Origin: CALKZN01 sp050633585
Lineage (GTDB): Bacteria; Pseudomonadota; Gammaproteobacteria; Arenicellales; Arenicellaceae
Length of the DNA stretch: 64,000 nucleotides
Assembly (NCBI GenBank): GCA_050633585.1
Contig: JBOEGT010000057.1
Span: forward strand, 12,854-76,853
Reading direction: 5' to 3'
The translations under genes were made by a program, and so were the position numbers. The notes below the pieces were generated by a model that saw only the letters and a list, made by a program, of their open reading frames with translations, did no database searches and had not been told where the DNA came from. Position 1 is the first letter of the stretch. Every line of letters begins with the position of its first letter. Positions 50,811 to 60,125 of this stretch are shown here, in pieces.

Positions 50811-51572
50811 TTAATGATTCCCGACACCTGGAATTTGCAACTTGCGTTCCCAACAATTCATGGCATACACCAGCACACCCACGAGTAATAAGTAGAAAAC
50901 GAAAAGGAATGACATCGCTGCGTTTTGCGCGGAAGCATAGTCGTTGTAAATTGACACCATGACATAAAACAACTCTGGCACTGCAATCACAATTGCCTGA
51001 TTAGTGGTTTTAACTAGGTTCACCAAATTGTTATTGAGCGCTGGCAAACTCACCCTTAAAGCCAACGGAAAAACAATATACAGATAGGTTTGAATACTAT
51101 TAAAACCTAAGGCTTCTGCCGCTTCTTTGGTACTGTCTGGAACCGCTTCAATACCTGCCCGAAAAATTTCAACGTTATAGGCGCCAGCAAATAACGACAA
51201 TGAGATAATTGCCCAACCAACGGCCGTGATGATTGGATATTGTGACCAACCATCCTCACCAAGGACACTAGGCGTAAATTGACCTAAAGCAAAAAAGAAA
51301 AATAGTAATTGAATTAATGGCGGTGTATTTCGGAAAAACTGTATATATGCCTGTGTAATCATCCTCAAGATTAAGGAGCGTGACGTTTGAGCCCAAGCGC
51401 CAAAAATTCCTACAACTACACTTAAAATGGTACAAACCACTGACAATTCTATAGTGACCCAAATGCCGCTAACGACCTTATCCCAAAGCTTCTCTTCGTA
51501 GAAAAAAATAAAATTCCACTTGGGGTAAGTAATCGCTAATTCACGAAAAAAGGTTGTGATACTTTCTAACAT
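50811..51572 (-). CDS. Amino-acid ABC permease 1
   Basis: 253-aa HisQ/GltJ-type permease with several hydrophobic helices and the EAA loop (EAAEALGFNSIQTYLYIVFPLA-type). The FRNTPPLIQLLFF segment is typical of polar amino-acid permeases. It follows the binding-protein gene by about 95 bp and abuts permease 2. Confidence 0.94.
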   Translation of the reverse strand: MLESITTFFRELAITYPKWNFIFFYEEKLWDKVVSGIWVTIELSVVCTILSVVVGIFGAWAQTSRSLILRMITQAYIQFFRNTPPLIQLLFFFFALGQFTPSVLGEDGWSQYPIITAVGWAIISLSLFAGAYNVEIFRAGIEAVPDSTKEAAEALGFNSIQTYLYIVFPLALRVSLPALNNNLVNLVKTTNQAIVIAVPELFYVMVSIYNDYASAQNAAMSFLFVFYLLLVGVLVYAMNCWERKLQIPGVGNH

Positions 51573-51666
51573 CGATAAAACCTAAAATGAATAAAAAAAC
51601 ATCTTGACCACGACAGGCCGCCACGAGAGTCACAGTCAATAGTGATCAAGATGAAAGGAGAGAAGC

Positions 51667-52515
51667 TTATTTAGACAACCAGTCGCTAAAGCGCTCATTT
51701 TGAGACGCTAAATAACTACTTGATTTAATGCCCCACTTCTTCTCAAGAGAGACTAATGCACCTGTGCGGTGCCAGTTATATTGAATGCCCGACATGAACA
51801 AACCAAAAATGGAATCCTTTTCAGCGACGGGGACAGCCAAAGCCCAAGGATTATCATCTTCCGTTTTAAATGGCATTTCAAATTCACTGTATTGCCCAGA
51901 AGCCAAGTCGGCAGCAATCACACTATCGTCATAGACCCAACCAACACACTTACGATCCCTTAACGCTTGTTTCGCTTCTGCATTACCTGAATAAGCAACC
52001 ACTTTCGCCGCATAACGATCTTCGATAATCTTGTTATAGAATGCGCCTTGTTTACCACAAATAGTTTTACCTTTGAGTTGATTCCAATCGGTAAATTTCA
52101 AGGCTTTAGGCGCCATTACATTGGTGCCTGAGCTGTAATAATTAGGTAATGCGACACCCACAATCTTGCGACGATCATCACGATCAGACATTGTCGCAAT
52201 CATCAAATCAATCTTGCCTTGCTCTAAAAACTGCATCCGATTCGATGATTGAACGCCCACAAGCTTCAGCTTAACGCCTAACTTATCCGCTACCTCTTTG
52301 GCCATATCAACTTCCATGCCAATTAATTCACCACTGGAGTTTAGAAAACCCCAAGGTTTAGTATCTGATTTAACGCCAACCACGATTTCGCCACGCTCCA
52401 TAATTTTATTCCACGTCGCGTTTTTATTATCCGCAGCATCGGCTGCATTCACACCCGTCGCAAATATTGCACTGCATGCCAGCGTTTTTAATAATGATTG
52501 TTTTTTGTCTTTCAT
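51667..52515 (-). CDS. ABC amino-acid substrate-binding protein 1 (family 3)
   Basis: 282-aa binding protein with a signal peptide (about 1-24, ending VNA). The start is the ATG at 52515, which has a GAGG ribosome binding site; an upstream extension of 46 codons is not protein-like. The core carries IVVGVKSDTKPWGFLNSSG and the LEQGKIDLMIATMSDRDDRR segment shared with its paralogue at 47213. It is the first transport gene after the racemase and the probable main receptor for acidic amino acids. Confidence 0.92.
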   Translation of the reverse strand: MKDKKQSLLKTLACSAIFATGVNAADAADNKNATWNKIMERGEIVVGVKSDTKPWGFLNSSGELIGMEVDMAKEVADKLGVKLKLVGVQSSNRMQFLEQGKIDLMIATMSDRDDRRKIVGVALPNYYSSGTNVMAPKALKFTDWNQLKGKTICGKQGAFYNKIIEDRYAAKVVAYSGNAEAKQALRDRKCVGWVYDDSVIAADLASGQYSEFEMPFKTEDDNPWALAVPVAEKDSIFGLFMSGIQYNWHRTGALVSLEKKWGIKSSSYLASQNERFSDWLSK

Positions 52516-52585
52516 GATTACCTCTATTTTTATTAAGTTATGACTTACTATTTTTTGGAATTGTTTGACAAATACCTGAATCACC

Positions 52586-53272
52586 TTAAACAAGACCAAA
52601 ATTTGCTCGATACCAACTAACGCATCGATGCGCCAACACCGAATTACTATCAATTAGCAACGAATTCTCTTCAACAACGCTTGGCAACTCGGTACAACCT
52701 AAAATGATTCGTTCTGCACCTTGATCCAATAACGCCGTTATTTGTGTTGAAAATATATTTTTTGCAGACACTGAATCACCCGCTTTCGCAAAACGAATAC
52801 CTTTCATTAGCTCATCCTGCTGCTTGTTACATGGGCTAATAATTGGCCATGTTTTTTGATCGAGTTTATTTTGATAAATATTAGCCTTCACAGTTCCATC
52901 CGTTGCCAACAAACCGACTGTCCCACCTTCAGGCAAAAGATGTTTAACTTTCTCAGCAACGGCATCTGCCATACTCAAAATAGTTAAACCTACCGCATCA
53001 GATAATTGATCAGCCCAGTAATGAGCGGTGTTACAAGGAATAGCAATCACGCAGGCTCCTGCCGACTTCAGTCGATGCATACCTTCAAATAAACGCGGGT
53101 ATGGATCCTCGTGACCATAGATAATATGTGCGCTCCTATCAGCTACCTGTGGAACTGACCAAACAATTGCAGGAATATGATTCTGATCATTTTTGGATGG
53201 AGTCGCACGAACTAGCTTCTGCATAAAATCTGCAGTTGCCAATGGCCCCATCCCTCCCAGAACACCTAACAT
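52586..53272 (-). CDS. Aspartate/glutamate racemase family protein
   Basis: 228-aa cofactor-independent racemase. Both catalytic cysteines are in place: C80 in IPCNTAHYW and C193 in LGCTELP, as is the GGMGPLAT start. It should interconvert L- and D-aspartate or glutamate, or a related acid. First gene of the minus-strand cluster and divergent from the LysR gene, so probably controlled by it. The position before uptake and aspA genes suggests use of D-acidic amino acids. Confidence 0.92.
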   Translation of the reverse strand: MLGVLGGMGPLATADFMQKLVRATPSKNDQNHIPAIVWSVPQVADRSAHIIYGHEDPYPRLFEGMHRLKSAGACVIAIPCNTAHYWADQLSDAVGLTILSMADAVAEKVKHLLPEGGTVGLLATDGTVKANIYQNKLDQKTWPIISPCNKQQDELMKGIRFAKAGDSVSAKNIFSTQITALLDQGAERIILGCTELPSVVEENSLLIDSNSVLAHRCVSWYRANFGLV

Positions 53273-53331
53273 TACAAATACCTCATTAACTACACTTGTG
53301 AATACCTAAATTATGATATAGAGTAGTTTTT

Positions 53332-53346
53332 TGCATATCTAATGCA
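53332..53346. promoter_or_regulatory. Palindrome A, likely LysR-type operator
   Basis: TGCAT (53332-53336), ATCTA, ATGCA (53342-53346): a perfect 5-bp inverted repeat in a 15-bp site that fits the LysR T-N11-A form. It lies between the divergent racemase and LysR genes. Confidence 0.5.
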
Positions 53347-53361
53347 TTTTTAAAAACAATC

Positions 53362-53376
53362 ATGCAATTTTTGCAT
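53362..53376. promoter_or_regulatory. Palindrome B, likely LysR-type operator
   Basis: ATGCA (53362-53366), ATTTT, TGCAT (53372-53376): a second 15-bp inverted repeat made of the same half-sites in the reverse order, 30 bp centre-to-centre from palindrome A (about three helical turns), just upstream of the LysR start. Confidence 0.5.
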
Positions 53377-53397
53377 AGCAACTTTAAGAGACAAATA

Positions 53398-54297
53398 ATG
53401 GATATTGAGTGGATTGCAGATTTTTTACAGCTAGCTTCAGCAAAAAATTTCACTGTCGCATCGAATGAGCGCAACATCAGCCAACCCGCTTTTAGTCGGC
53501 GAATAGCCTCGCTAGAGCAATGGGTTGGCGTTCCATTAGTCGACAGAAATGTCCATCCGTTTTCACTCACGGAAGAAGGTCAACACTTTCGCGCAGCTTC
53601 CCAAGATTTCATGAATAGCCTGTATCGTGTTCGCGATGAATGTCAAAAACGGGACCGCGTAAAACATAACTTTGTTCGTTTTACCGCATTACATACGGTG
53701 GTCATCAACTTTTTCGCCGAATGGATGACAGGGATTCACAAAGATTTTGGCGTCATACATTCTTCAGTTGATAGCAATAACGTGTATGACTGTATAGAGA
53801 TGCTAAAGTCTGAGCAGGCCGAGTTCATGCTGTCTTACTCAAACTCTTACGTCCCCTATCTACTGGATCCAACAGAGTTTATGTCAAAACGGCTAGCCGT
53901 CGATAAATTAATACTTGTCAGCGGAACCAATGAAAAGGGTGAAGCAATATATCCTATTGACCTAGAAAACCCTGTCCAAACAAATTATTTAGCTTACACC
54001 TCTGGCAGCTTGACCAAAAAAATTACTGATACCATTATTAATAATAATTGTTCTGATTACCCTTTCGAGTGCGTCTATGAAAATTCAGTTACTGAATCAA
54101 TTAAAGCAATGGCTATTCAGGGTATGGGGGTTGGGTGGGTGCCCGAAATCTGTGTCAAAACAGAATTAAAACGGAATGAATTAATACAAATTGGAGGGAA
54201 TGAACTCTCTGTTGATTTAGATATTTTGATTTTCAGGTCGAATAAACGACTATCAAACGATGCTGAAAGTCTATGGTCATACTTAAATCGACATTAG
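53398..54297 (+). CDS. LysR-family transcriptional regulator
   Basis: 299-aa LysR protein. The N-terminal HTH runs from about 1 to 60, with ADFLQLASAKNFTVASNERNI-type sequence and SQPAFSRRIASLE recognition helix. The effector domain (about 90-299) ends with a typical GMGVGWVPE segment. The ATG at 53398 is chosen with AAGAGA upstream; an upstream in-frame ATG at 53362 lies within palindrome B. Divergent from the racemase-ABC-aspA cluster, which it probably regulates. Confidence 0.9.
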   Translation: MDIEWIADFLQLASAKNFTVASNERNISQPAFSRRIASLEQWVGVPLVDRNVHPFSLTEEGQHFRAASQDFMNSLYRVRDECQKRDRVKHNFVRFTALHTVVINFFAEWMTGIHKDFGVIHSSVDSNNVYDCIEMLKSEQAEFMLSYSNSYVPYLLDPTEFMSKRLAVDKLILVSGTNEKGEAIYPIDLENPVQTNYLAYTSGSLTKKITDTIINNNCSDYPFECVYENSVTESIKAMAIQGMGVGWVPEICVKTELKRNELIQIGGNELSVDLDILIFRSNKRLSNDAESLWSYLNRH

Positions 54298-54333
54298 TGG
54301 CTAAATACTGCAAGCCACTTTTAAATTTTTAAA

Positions 54334-54618
54334 CTACATTAGTTTTTTAAGCTTTTTTTCAACCATTTGAATCATTGACTCAACAGTTCTAAGCATTGCT
54401 TTGTCAGCTTTTTTAGTGCGGGCGCAAACCGCTCGAGCTCGGTTTTCTTTAAACTTCCTGTCAGACTGACGAGAATTAGCAACCTCTCTTTGCTTTGTTT
54501 GTCCGAGCTTTTGCATGAGTTGTTTTTTCCGAGCAAGAAGGCCTGCTCGCTTATTTAGCAATCGCTTCTTTTCAAGCTCAAGGTTTATTTTATCAGTTAC
54601 TCTCTTACGGATGCTCAT
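54334..54618 (-). CDS. Unknown Lys/Arg-rich coiled-coil protein
   Basis: 94-aa strongly basic protein, mostly helical, with heptad-like KRLLNKRAGLLARKKQLMQKL (first half shown in part) and a second helical part ending MVEKKLKKLM. It may bind nucleic acid or ribosomes by charge, but no family is recognised. The start is uncertain: the ATG at 54618 is preferred over an upstream TTG; neither has a clear ribosome binding site. Confidence 0.5.
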   Translation of the reverse strand: MSIRKRVTDKINLELEKKRLLNKRAGLLARKKQLMQKLGQTKQREVANSRQSDRKFKENRARAVCARTKKADKAMLRTVESMIQMVEKKLKKLM

Positions 54619-54670
54619 GCTAAAAAGCAACGACTCACAAAACAAACCTTAGAACTTGAAAACTCAACCC

Positions 54671-55126
54671 TTACTGAGCAGATGTCGCGGCTTTGGCAAA
54701 ATTCCCTAACGCCCCTTTGACTTTTTCAAACACTGGGTCACAGCCTTTCACATCGTGTTTTGCTTTAATAAGCTCAGGGCTATCATACGAAAACCATACT
54801 TGTCCTTTTTCGTCTTGCCAAATTAACGCTTTTAATGGCAAATCAATCCCTACTGCTTGCTCACATTGCATTAGTAATGTGCCTACTTGTGGATTACCAA
54901 AAATAACGAGCTCAGTGGGACGCAATTCTTTATCCACTTTTTTAGCTCCAGCGGCATGATCGACACGAGCAAAAACTGTCATGCCTTTTTCACCCAAAAT
55001 TTTCTCCAGGCGATCTGCCGTTGTTTTTACGTCATTTGCACTTTTAACATTTACCATTGCTTGCACCGAATTGATAGCCATTATTGAAACCACCCAAAAA
55101 ACGCATATTGAAATCTTCTTATACAT
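54671..55126 (-). CDS. DUF302 family exported protein
   Basis: 151-aa DUF302 protein with a signal peptide (about 1-22, ending VQA). The domain has TADRLEKILGEKGMTVFARVDH, LRPTELVIFGNPQVGT and LPLKALIWQDEKGQVW-type segments, in that order, typical of the family. Function of DUF302 is unknown. The start at 55126 gives a proper signal peptide; an upstream non-ATG start would add 21 residues. Confidence 0.85.
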   Translation of the reverse strand: MYKKISICVFWVVSIMAINSVQAMVNVKSANDVKTTADRLEKILGEKGMTVFARVDHAAGAKKVDKELRPTELVIFGNPQVGTLLMQCEQAVGIDLPLKALIWQDEKGQVWFSYDSPELIKAKHDVKGCDPVFEKVKGALGNFAKAATSAQ

Positions 55127-55200
55127 TGAAAAATACCTAAAATTAATTGTGTAATCATCATATTTGAATGCCTTTAAAATAATCATCAACTAACAAAGTA

Positions 55201-55704
55201 TTAACTTCTATTTGCAGAGACCGTGCCAGTGACATTCAAGGTTTGGCTTCCACCACTCTGATTACATATCGCAGTCCCTGTAATATCACCACTTAATGAT
55301 TCTCGACTAATCGTGCCACGATAAGTGAGTAAAAATTGACATGTCAAACCATTCTGGGTACTGGTGCGGTTAGTCGTTGCTACAAAAGATCCACTTGATA
55401 TAGAACCATTCGCCGATAAAGGATCTATAAGAATCGCATTGCCAGTCACTGTCACATTGGCGTCAATATTTGCTGTTTCAGAAATAGCGCCCATACTCAA
55501 AACCAAACTCTGTGAACCATTATAAACTCCGCTAAAATCATTTGGATCAGGATCAGGTCCCGGATCGGGATCAGTACCCCCATCAGTAGTTCCTCCACCA
55601 GTGTCACCACCGCTAGAAGAATCAGAAGAGCTCCCCCCTCCACCACATGCGACCATTAGCATTAACACTATTGTCAGGAAGAAAAGTCTGATTAAACCCA
55701 TCAT
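55201..55704 (-). CDS. Unknown lipoprotein with low-complexity linker
   Basis: 167-aa lipoprotein. The lipobox ends MVAC (C20), followed by a Gly/Ser/Asp/Thr-rich linker (about 21-55) with an Asp-Pro repeat (DPDPGPDPDPN), then a beta-rich domain (about 57-167) with two cysteines that may bridge. The domain resembles short repeated-strand secreted domains, but no named family. The N-terminal design resembles that of the GDSL lipoprotein at 44229. Confidence 0.75.
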   Translation of the reverse strand: MMGLIRLFFLTIVLMLMVACGGGGSSSDSSSGGDTGGGTTDGGTDPDPGPDPDPNDFSGVYNGSQSLVLSMGAISETANIDANVTVTGNAILIDPLSANGSISSGSFVATTNRTSTQNGLTCQFLLTYRGTISRESLSGDITGTAICNQSGGSQTLNVTGTVSANRS

Positions 55705-55896
55705 AATACCTCTAGTAACATATTCTGAGACTCATTATTTTTAACGAATGCGCTTAGCACAGATAGTAATGCTGACGTGCATTTTGTGCATATAACCTAT
55801 CTTAAAAGCATCATAATTACCAGAAAGCTTTTTACTAAATAATCTTAAGACAAATAAGGTACAATGGCGCGCATCAAACAATAATAAGCCTGCATT

Positions 55897-56895
55897 GTGA
55901 AACACCACTTTAATCAGGAAGAACTCTATAGATTGCCCGCCGAGGCGACTCATAAAATGCTGATGCGATTAGCGTTAGTCGCTATCTTCATAATTCTTCC
56001 TTTTGCTGTTTATAACTTCATTTTTGGCAACTATATTCTTGCGGTAGCAGTCAGCACGATTGTGGCTATCTTCACATTCAACGCATGGACAATCTCTAGG
56101 CACAAACGATATTACTCAGGGCTTACGTTCTGGTTTCTAGTCCCAACTATTATCTTTTTCTTAGCAGTATCTATATATATTCAAGGAGTTCCAGGACTGC
56201 TATGGGGTTATGCAGCCATTCTGGGGTTTTACTGTATGTTGCCAGAAAAAAAAGCCTACATTGCCAACAGCGTTTTATTGCTTGTGATTCTTCCCATCGC
56301 ATGGATCTATGTTGATCATTACATCGCCGTGAGAGCAACGGCGACCATGTTGTTAGTTTTTATTTTTTCTGGAATATTCGTCAACTTATTAAATGAACAG
56401 CAGCGAAAACTCCAAGAGAAAGCCATCACCGATCCGCTGACAACACTATTTAATCGCTCAGTATTAGAAGACACACTCAAACAAGCGATCGAACAAAATC
56501 ATCGCGCTCAAATCCCGATGACTATTGCCATTTTTGATTTGGACCACTTTAAGAAAGTCAACGACCTACATGGCCATCATATTGGTGACCGAGTACTTCA
56601 AGAAGTCGCTAAATTACTCAAGGATAGATGCCGAAAAGTTGATCGCATTTTTCGGTTAGGCGGCGAAGAGTTTTTAGTGTTTTTATATAATACGGGTAGC
56701 ACTGATGCCGTTCACATTGCCGAAGAATTACGCGCAAGAATCGAAAACCTTGACACGTTGCCTGATGTCAAGATAACCGCAAGCGTTGGTCTCGCATCGC
56801 TTCGCGAAGATGAAAGCTGGCAAGAATGGATGAATCGCAGCGATCAAAACCAATATGAAGCAAAACTCAGAGGCAGAAATAGAATTGTCATGTAA
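55897..56895 (+). CDS. Membrane diguanylate cyclase
   Basis: 332-aa protein with about six membrane helices (about 25-165) and a C-terminal GGDEF domain. The active site is GGEEF (255-259), a functional variant, and the RxxD inhibitory site lies just upstream (R246-D249), so product inhibition by c-di-GMP is expected. It should make c-di-GMP from GTP in response to an unknown membrane signal. The start is a GTG at 55897. Confidence 0.93.
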   Translation: MKHHFNQEELYRLPAEATHKMLMRLALVAIFIILPFAVYNFIFGNYILAVAVSTIVAIFTFNAWTISRHKRYYSGLTFWFLVPTIIFFLAVSIYIQGVPGLLWGYAAILGFYCMLPEKKAYIANSVLLLVILPIAWIYVDHYIAVRATATMLLVFIFSGIFVNLLNEQQRKLQEKAITDPLTTLFNRSVLEDTLKQAIEQNHRAQIPMTIAIFDLDHFKKVNDLHGHHIGDRVLQEVAKLLKDRCRKVDRIFRLGGEEFLVFLYNTGSTDAVHIAEELRARIENLDTLPDVKITASVGLASLREDESWQEWMNRSDQNQYEAKLRGRNRIVM

Positions 56896-56944
56896 AATGA
56901 TATTTAACACAACACAGCCAACATCAACACATTATCGATTCAGA

Positions 56945-58123
56945 TTATCTAACTACCTGAAAAACATTGCCTGAATCAGTTGACAAATAAATAGCCCCTT
57001 GCGGGCTTTCAACAACATTACGAATCCTTTGAGATTCTTCTTCGAAAAAGCGTTGTTCGCTCTTAAATTGGCTCTCTTGATCCACCTTCACCACATTTAA
57101 ATGCCTGAGTTTCAGTGCCCCTGACAATAGAGCACCTCGCCACTCAGGAAAGCGTTTACCGCTATGAACCAATAGACTGCTAGGCGCAATGGAAGGCGTA
57201 TAATAATAAACAGGCTGCTCCATACCTTCTTTGACGGCCGTTTTACTCACCTTGAAATTGCTTGCATATTCTCTGCCATACGAGATTACAGGCCATCCAT
57301 AATTACGCCCCATTTCAACCAAATTTATTTCATCTCCACCTCTTGGTCCATGTTCAATTGACCACAAGCGTTGTGATACTTGATCAAACATCAAACCTTG
57401 AGGGTTACGATGACCATAACTCCAAATTTCAGGCATCGCATTTCGCAGGCCAACAAAAGGGTTATCAACTGGCACAGTCCCATCTAAATGTAATCTAAAA
57501 ATACTACCTGAATGCCGACTCAATTTCTGAGCATTATTCCTTTCACCCCGGTCTCCCATGGAAAAATAAACATAACCCTTTCCGTCAAAAGCGATTCGAC
57601 TGCCGAAATGCCGCCCACCTTTTTGCGGGTAATTTGCCTCAAAAAGCACTTGCAAATTGATGAGATCCAATCCTTTTAATTGCGCTCTCGCAAGCTTCAA
57701 TGTTGGCAACCTGCTTTTACCCGCGAGGGAACTATTCGCGACATAACTAAAGTACAGCATTGGTAAATCGTCGTTAACCAAAGAACTTGGCTCAACTTTC
57801 ACATCAAGCAATCCGCCTTGGCCTACCTGCATAATTGGTGGTAAACCTTTAATCTGTTCGACACTATTAGGCTGCCCTAGGGTTAAATCAACTAAACTCA
57901 ACCGCCCCCGTTTTTCAGTAATAATCAATAAGTCTTCAGATAAAAAACTCATCCCCCAAGGAATACCAAAACCAGAAACCACTTTCTTAAGTTTATATTC
58001 CCCATTATCACGAATGTCATCGATTGCAAAAGAAACCGGAGAAAACATCATCAACATACAAGCACAGCATGAAGAGACAAACTGACTTGAATCGATATTT
58101 TTAAGCAAATTAAATTTATACAT
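56945..58123 (-). CDS. PQQ-dependent sugar dehydrogenase-like (aldose sugar dehydrogenase)
   Basis: 392-aa exported beta-propeller protein of the soluble glucose dehydrogenase/YliI family, which oxidises aldose sugars with PQQ in the periplasm. Landmarks are GIPWGMSFL near the start, QGGLLDV, GSRIAFDGKGYVYFSMGDR, YGHRNPQGLMFD, and EHGPRGGDEINL. A signal peptide-like region ends near residue 33 (SFA). The start at 58123 is preferred over an upstream codon. It stands alone, and no PQQ synthesis genes are nearby. Confidence 0.9.
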   Translation of the reverse strand: MYKFNLLKNIDSSQFVSSCCACMLMMFSPVSFAIDDIRDNGEYKLKKVVSGFGIPWGMSFLSEDLLIITEKRGRLSLVDLTLGQPNSVEQIKGLPPIMQVGQGGLLDVKVEPSSLVNDDLPMLYFSYVANSSLAGKSRLPTLKLARAQLKGLDLINLQVLFEANYPQKGGRHFGSRIAFDGKGYVYFSMGDRGERNNAQKLSRHSGSIFRLHLDGTVPVDNPFVGLRNAMPEIWSYGHRNPQGLMFDQVSQRLWSIEHGPRGGDEINLVEMGRNYGWPVISYGREYASNFKVSKTAVKEGMEQPVYYYTPSIAPSSLLVHSGKRFPEWRGALLSGALKLRHLNVVKVDQESQFKSEQRFFEEESQRIRNVVESPQGAIYLSTDSGNVFQVVR

Positions 58124-58280
58124 TCTATTCACAACTAACACTGACTCAAACACACTTTACCGCTATTATTACGTTAAATTTGGCCAAGCCATTTTTTTAC
58201 AAAGGCTGCACAGTAAATCATGATTTGCTTACGAAGCAGCAAAGATTTACAGATCCCTAATAGAATAAATATTTATAACC

Positions 58281-58655
58281 ATGATCCAACTTAATAACAA
58301 AGAAAAAAAGAGACAACTTGATTTCTACATGCTCTGCAAGACTTTCCAAGAAAGCGGTGTTAATACCGAAGAGGTTGCGCTTCAACACAAAGATAAATTA
58401 TTTAAAAATGCGCTTATTCAAGCCGCAATTGTTGTTTCCATTAGTGCGTTAATCGTTTTCTTCTATCCGCAAGCATTAGGTGGCACATTAATGTTTAGTA
58501 TCATTCTTCTATTATATATAGGCAGTTTTACATATCGTGGCAGAACCTACTTACAACGCTATATAGATGAAATCATCAAACACCCTAATTTCGACCCAGA
58601 AACTGGCGGATTTCCAGATGTAGAATCTAGCTCCGATAATAACGCCAAAGAATAA
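58281..58655 (+). CDS. Unknown small two-helix membrane protein
   Basis: 124-aa protein with a charged N-terminal part (about 1-45), two adjacent hydrophobic helices (about 48-66 and 71-89), and YLQRYIDEI followed by an acidic tail. The layout parallels the protein at 28462-28764, suggesting a small family. No function known. Confidence 0.6.
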   Translation: MIQLNNKEKKRQLDFYMLCKTFQESGVNTEEVALQHKDKLFKNALIQAAIVVSISALIVFFYPQALGGTLMFSIILLLYIGSFTYRGRTYLQRYIDEIIKHPNFDPETGGFPDVESSSDNNAKE

Positions 58656-58860
58656 AAGCTATGTTAGCTTTCACTGGCTAATTATAAAACTCCAAAACCG
58701 GGATATCTTTAATGTATAGCTCCTAGATAACTGATCAGCCAGCCATTGTTGATTAGCCTTATTCATCAACAAACGTAACCCTTTTCTTAACTTAAAACAC
58801 TACCACTTCAACAAATAACCAATTAGGTTAAGCTCCATAAGTAGATGTAGCACCAAAATA

Positions 58861-59166
58861 TTACTTAGCTTTGTACTCCAAATCGCACTGTTTATTCACG
58901 GCTTTAGCATCAGCATCTAGCTGGTTGATATTGCCAGATTGCTTATTTTTATAGTTTTTTTCATAATCTGTTTTTTCAATGCTACATTGACACAAAAAAG
59001 AGACTATCTCCCTCTTTTGACCTTGAGCATATGCAGAGTGTTCAGCACATTGCTTTTGATCCTGTTCTTTGAGTTTTTGCGCACCCTCAGAAAGAGCATA
59101 GGCTGATTGAGAGAAAGTCAAAACCACTAAGGCTGTTGAAATCGTATATAAAGTTATATTTTTCAT
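58861..59166 (-). CDS. Unknown small secreted protein
   Basis: 101-aa protein with a signal peptide (about 1-24, ending AYA). The mature part is Lys/Gln/Asp-rich with four cysteines (CAEH, CQCS, CDLEY regions), which could form disulfides in the periplasm. It stands alone between larger genes; no family recognised. Confidence 0.65.
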   Translation of the reverse strand: MKNITLYTISTALVVLTFSQSAYALSEGAQKLKEQDQKQCAEHSAYAQGQKREIVSFLCQCSIEKTDYEKNYKNKQSGNINQLDADAKAVNKQCDLEYKAK

Positions 59167-59291
59167 TTATTTTCCCAAAGTTTTATTATCAATAACGAGC
59201 TTTTCATTCTCATTTTTTATTTTAACAATGCTAGTTTCGTAGCAAACTTTTACATCCTAACCTGATCTACCAATAACACAAATAATTTTCA

Positions 59292-60110
59292 TTAAAAATC
59301 AAATTCTAGAGGCTTCATTAGACCTGATGTAGGCCAACCACGCTCTTCAGCAATCGATCGAATTCGTTCCCAACGCTTGCCTGTTAACGGATGACTTCGG
59401 AAAATTTCCGCATCGCCAAAACGACTGTGTGATAAATTAGAAAAAACAGCAAATAACTCTTCCGCTCCTTGCACATTGCCATAAAGAGAATAAATAGCCT
59501 CCATGGCTGATAAGTCAGATTGCGTTTCTTGATCTCTTGAAAATTTCAATACCCCCAATGTCATTGATTCTCCTATCAAGACTTCACCAGCACGGCTTCC
59601 AGAGGCGCCAGCAACAAAACTCGCTAGTGTCGCTAAGACTACGCCTTTCCCCATTGCTGCAATTGGATGCCGATGTTTAACATGTGCAATTTCGTGAGCC
59701 ATCACCATAGCTAAAGCATTTTCACTTGAGAGCTTCTCAATTAAACCTTTAAAGAAAAAAACATGGCCTCCCATTGTCGCAAAAGCGTTGACGACATCGC
59801 TATCGCTGTAATGCACAACAATTTTCATATCGTCGGGCAAATCCATTTCAACACTCAACCGATCCGCTAAGGCTTGCAACTGCTGTTGCTGGGGACTTTC
59901 CGTCACATGAAGAGATTCAATATGCCCAACTAACTTTTGCTCATACGAAAATGGGATTTTTTTTGCCACATAGCCTACTGAAACACTCAACACAATAATT
60001 GCAATCACAACAATCAGCAATAAACCAATCAATAGCTGAGAGAACTCTTTTAAGGGATGCTCTTTACTGACATTAACATCGTTTCTTACCTGAGGATTTT
60101 CAAAGCGCAT
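59292..60110 (-). CDS. M48 family membrane-anchored metalloprotease
   Basis: 272-aa protein with an N-terminal membrane helix (about 24-48) and an M48 protease domain (about 80-262). Catalytic HEIAH (H139, E140, H143) lies in MVMAHEIAHVKHRH, and a third-ligand-like RDQETQSDLSA segment follows. Family members act in envelope quality control. It lies in a three-gene minus-strand group with two YbjQ-like genes upstream. Confidence 0.88.
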   Translation of the reverse strand: MRFENPQVRNDVNVSKEHPLKEFSQLLIGLLLIVVIAIIVLSVSVGYVAKKIPFSYEQKLVGHIESLHVTESPQQQQLQALADRLSVEMDLPDDMKIVVHYSDSDVVNAFATMGGHVFFFKGLIEKLSSENALAMVMAHEIAHVKHRHPIAAMGKGVVLATLASFVAGASGSRAGEVLIGESMTLGVLKFSRDQETQSDLSAMEAIYSLYGNVQGAEELFAVFSNLSHSRFGDAEIFRSHPLTGKRWERIRSIAEERGWPTSGLMKPLEFDF

Positions 60111-60125
60111 ACCGAGTCTACCCGT

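Noticed and set aside
53286..53570. 94-codon minus-strand frame opposite the LysR start
   Set aside because: It covers the HTH-coding region and the palindromes; antisense shadow.
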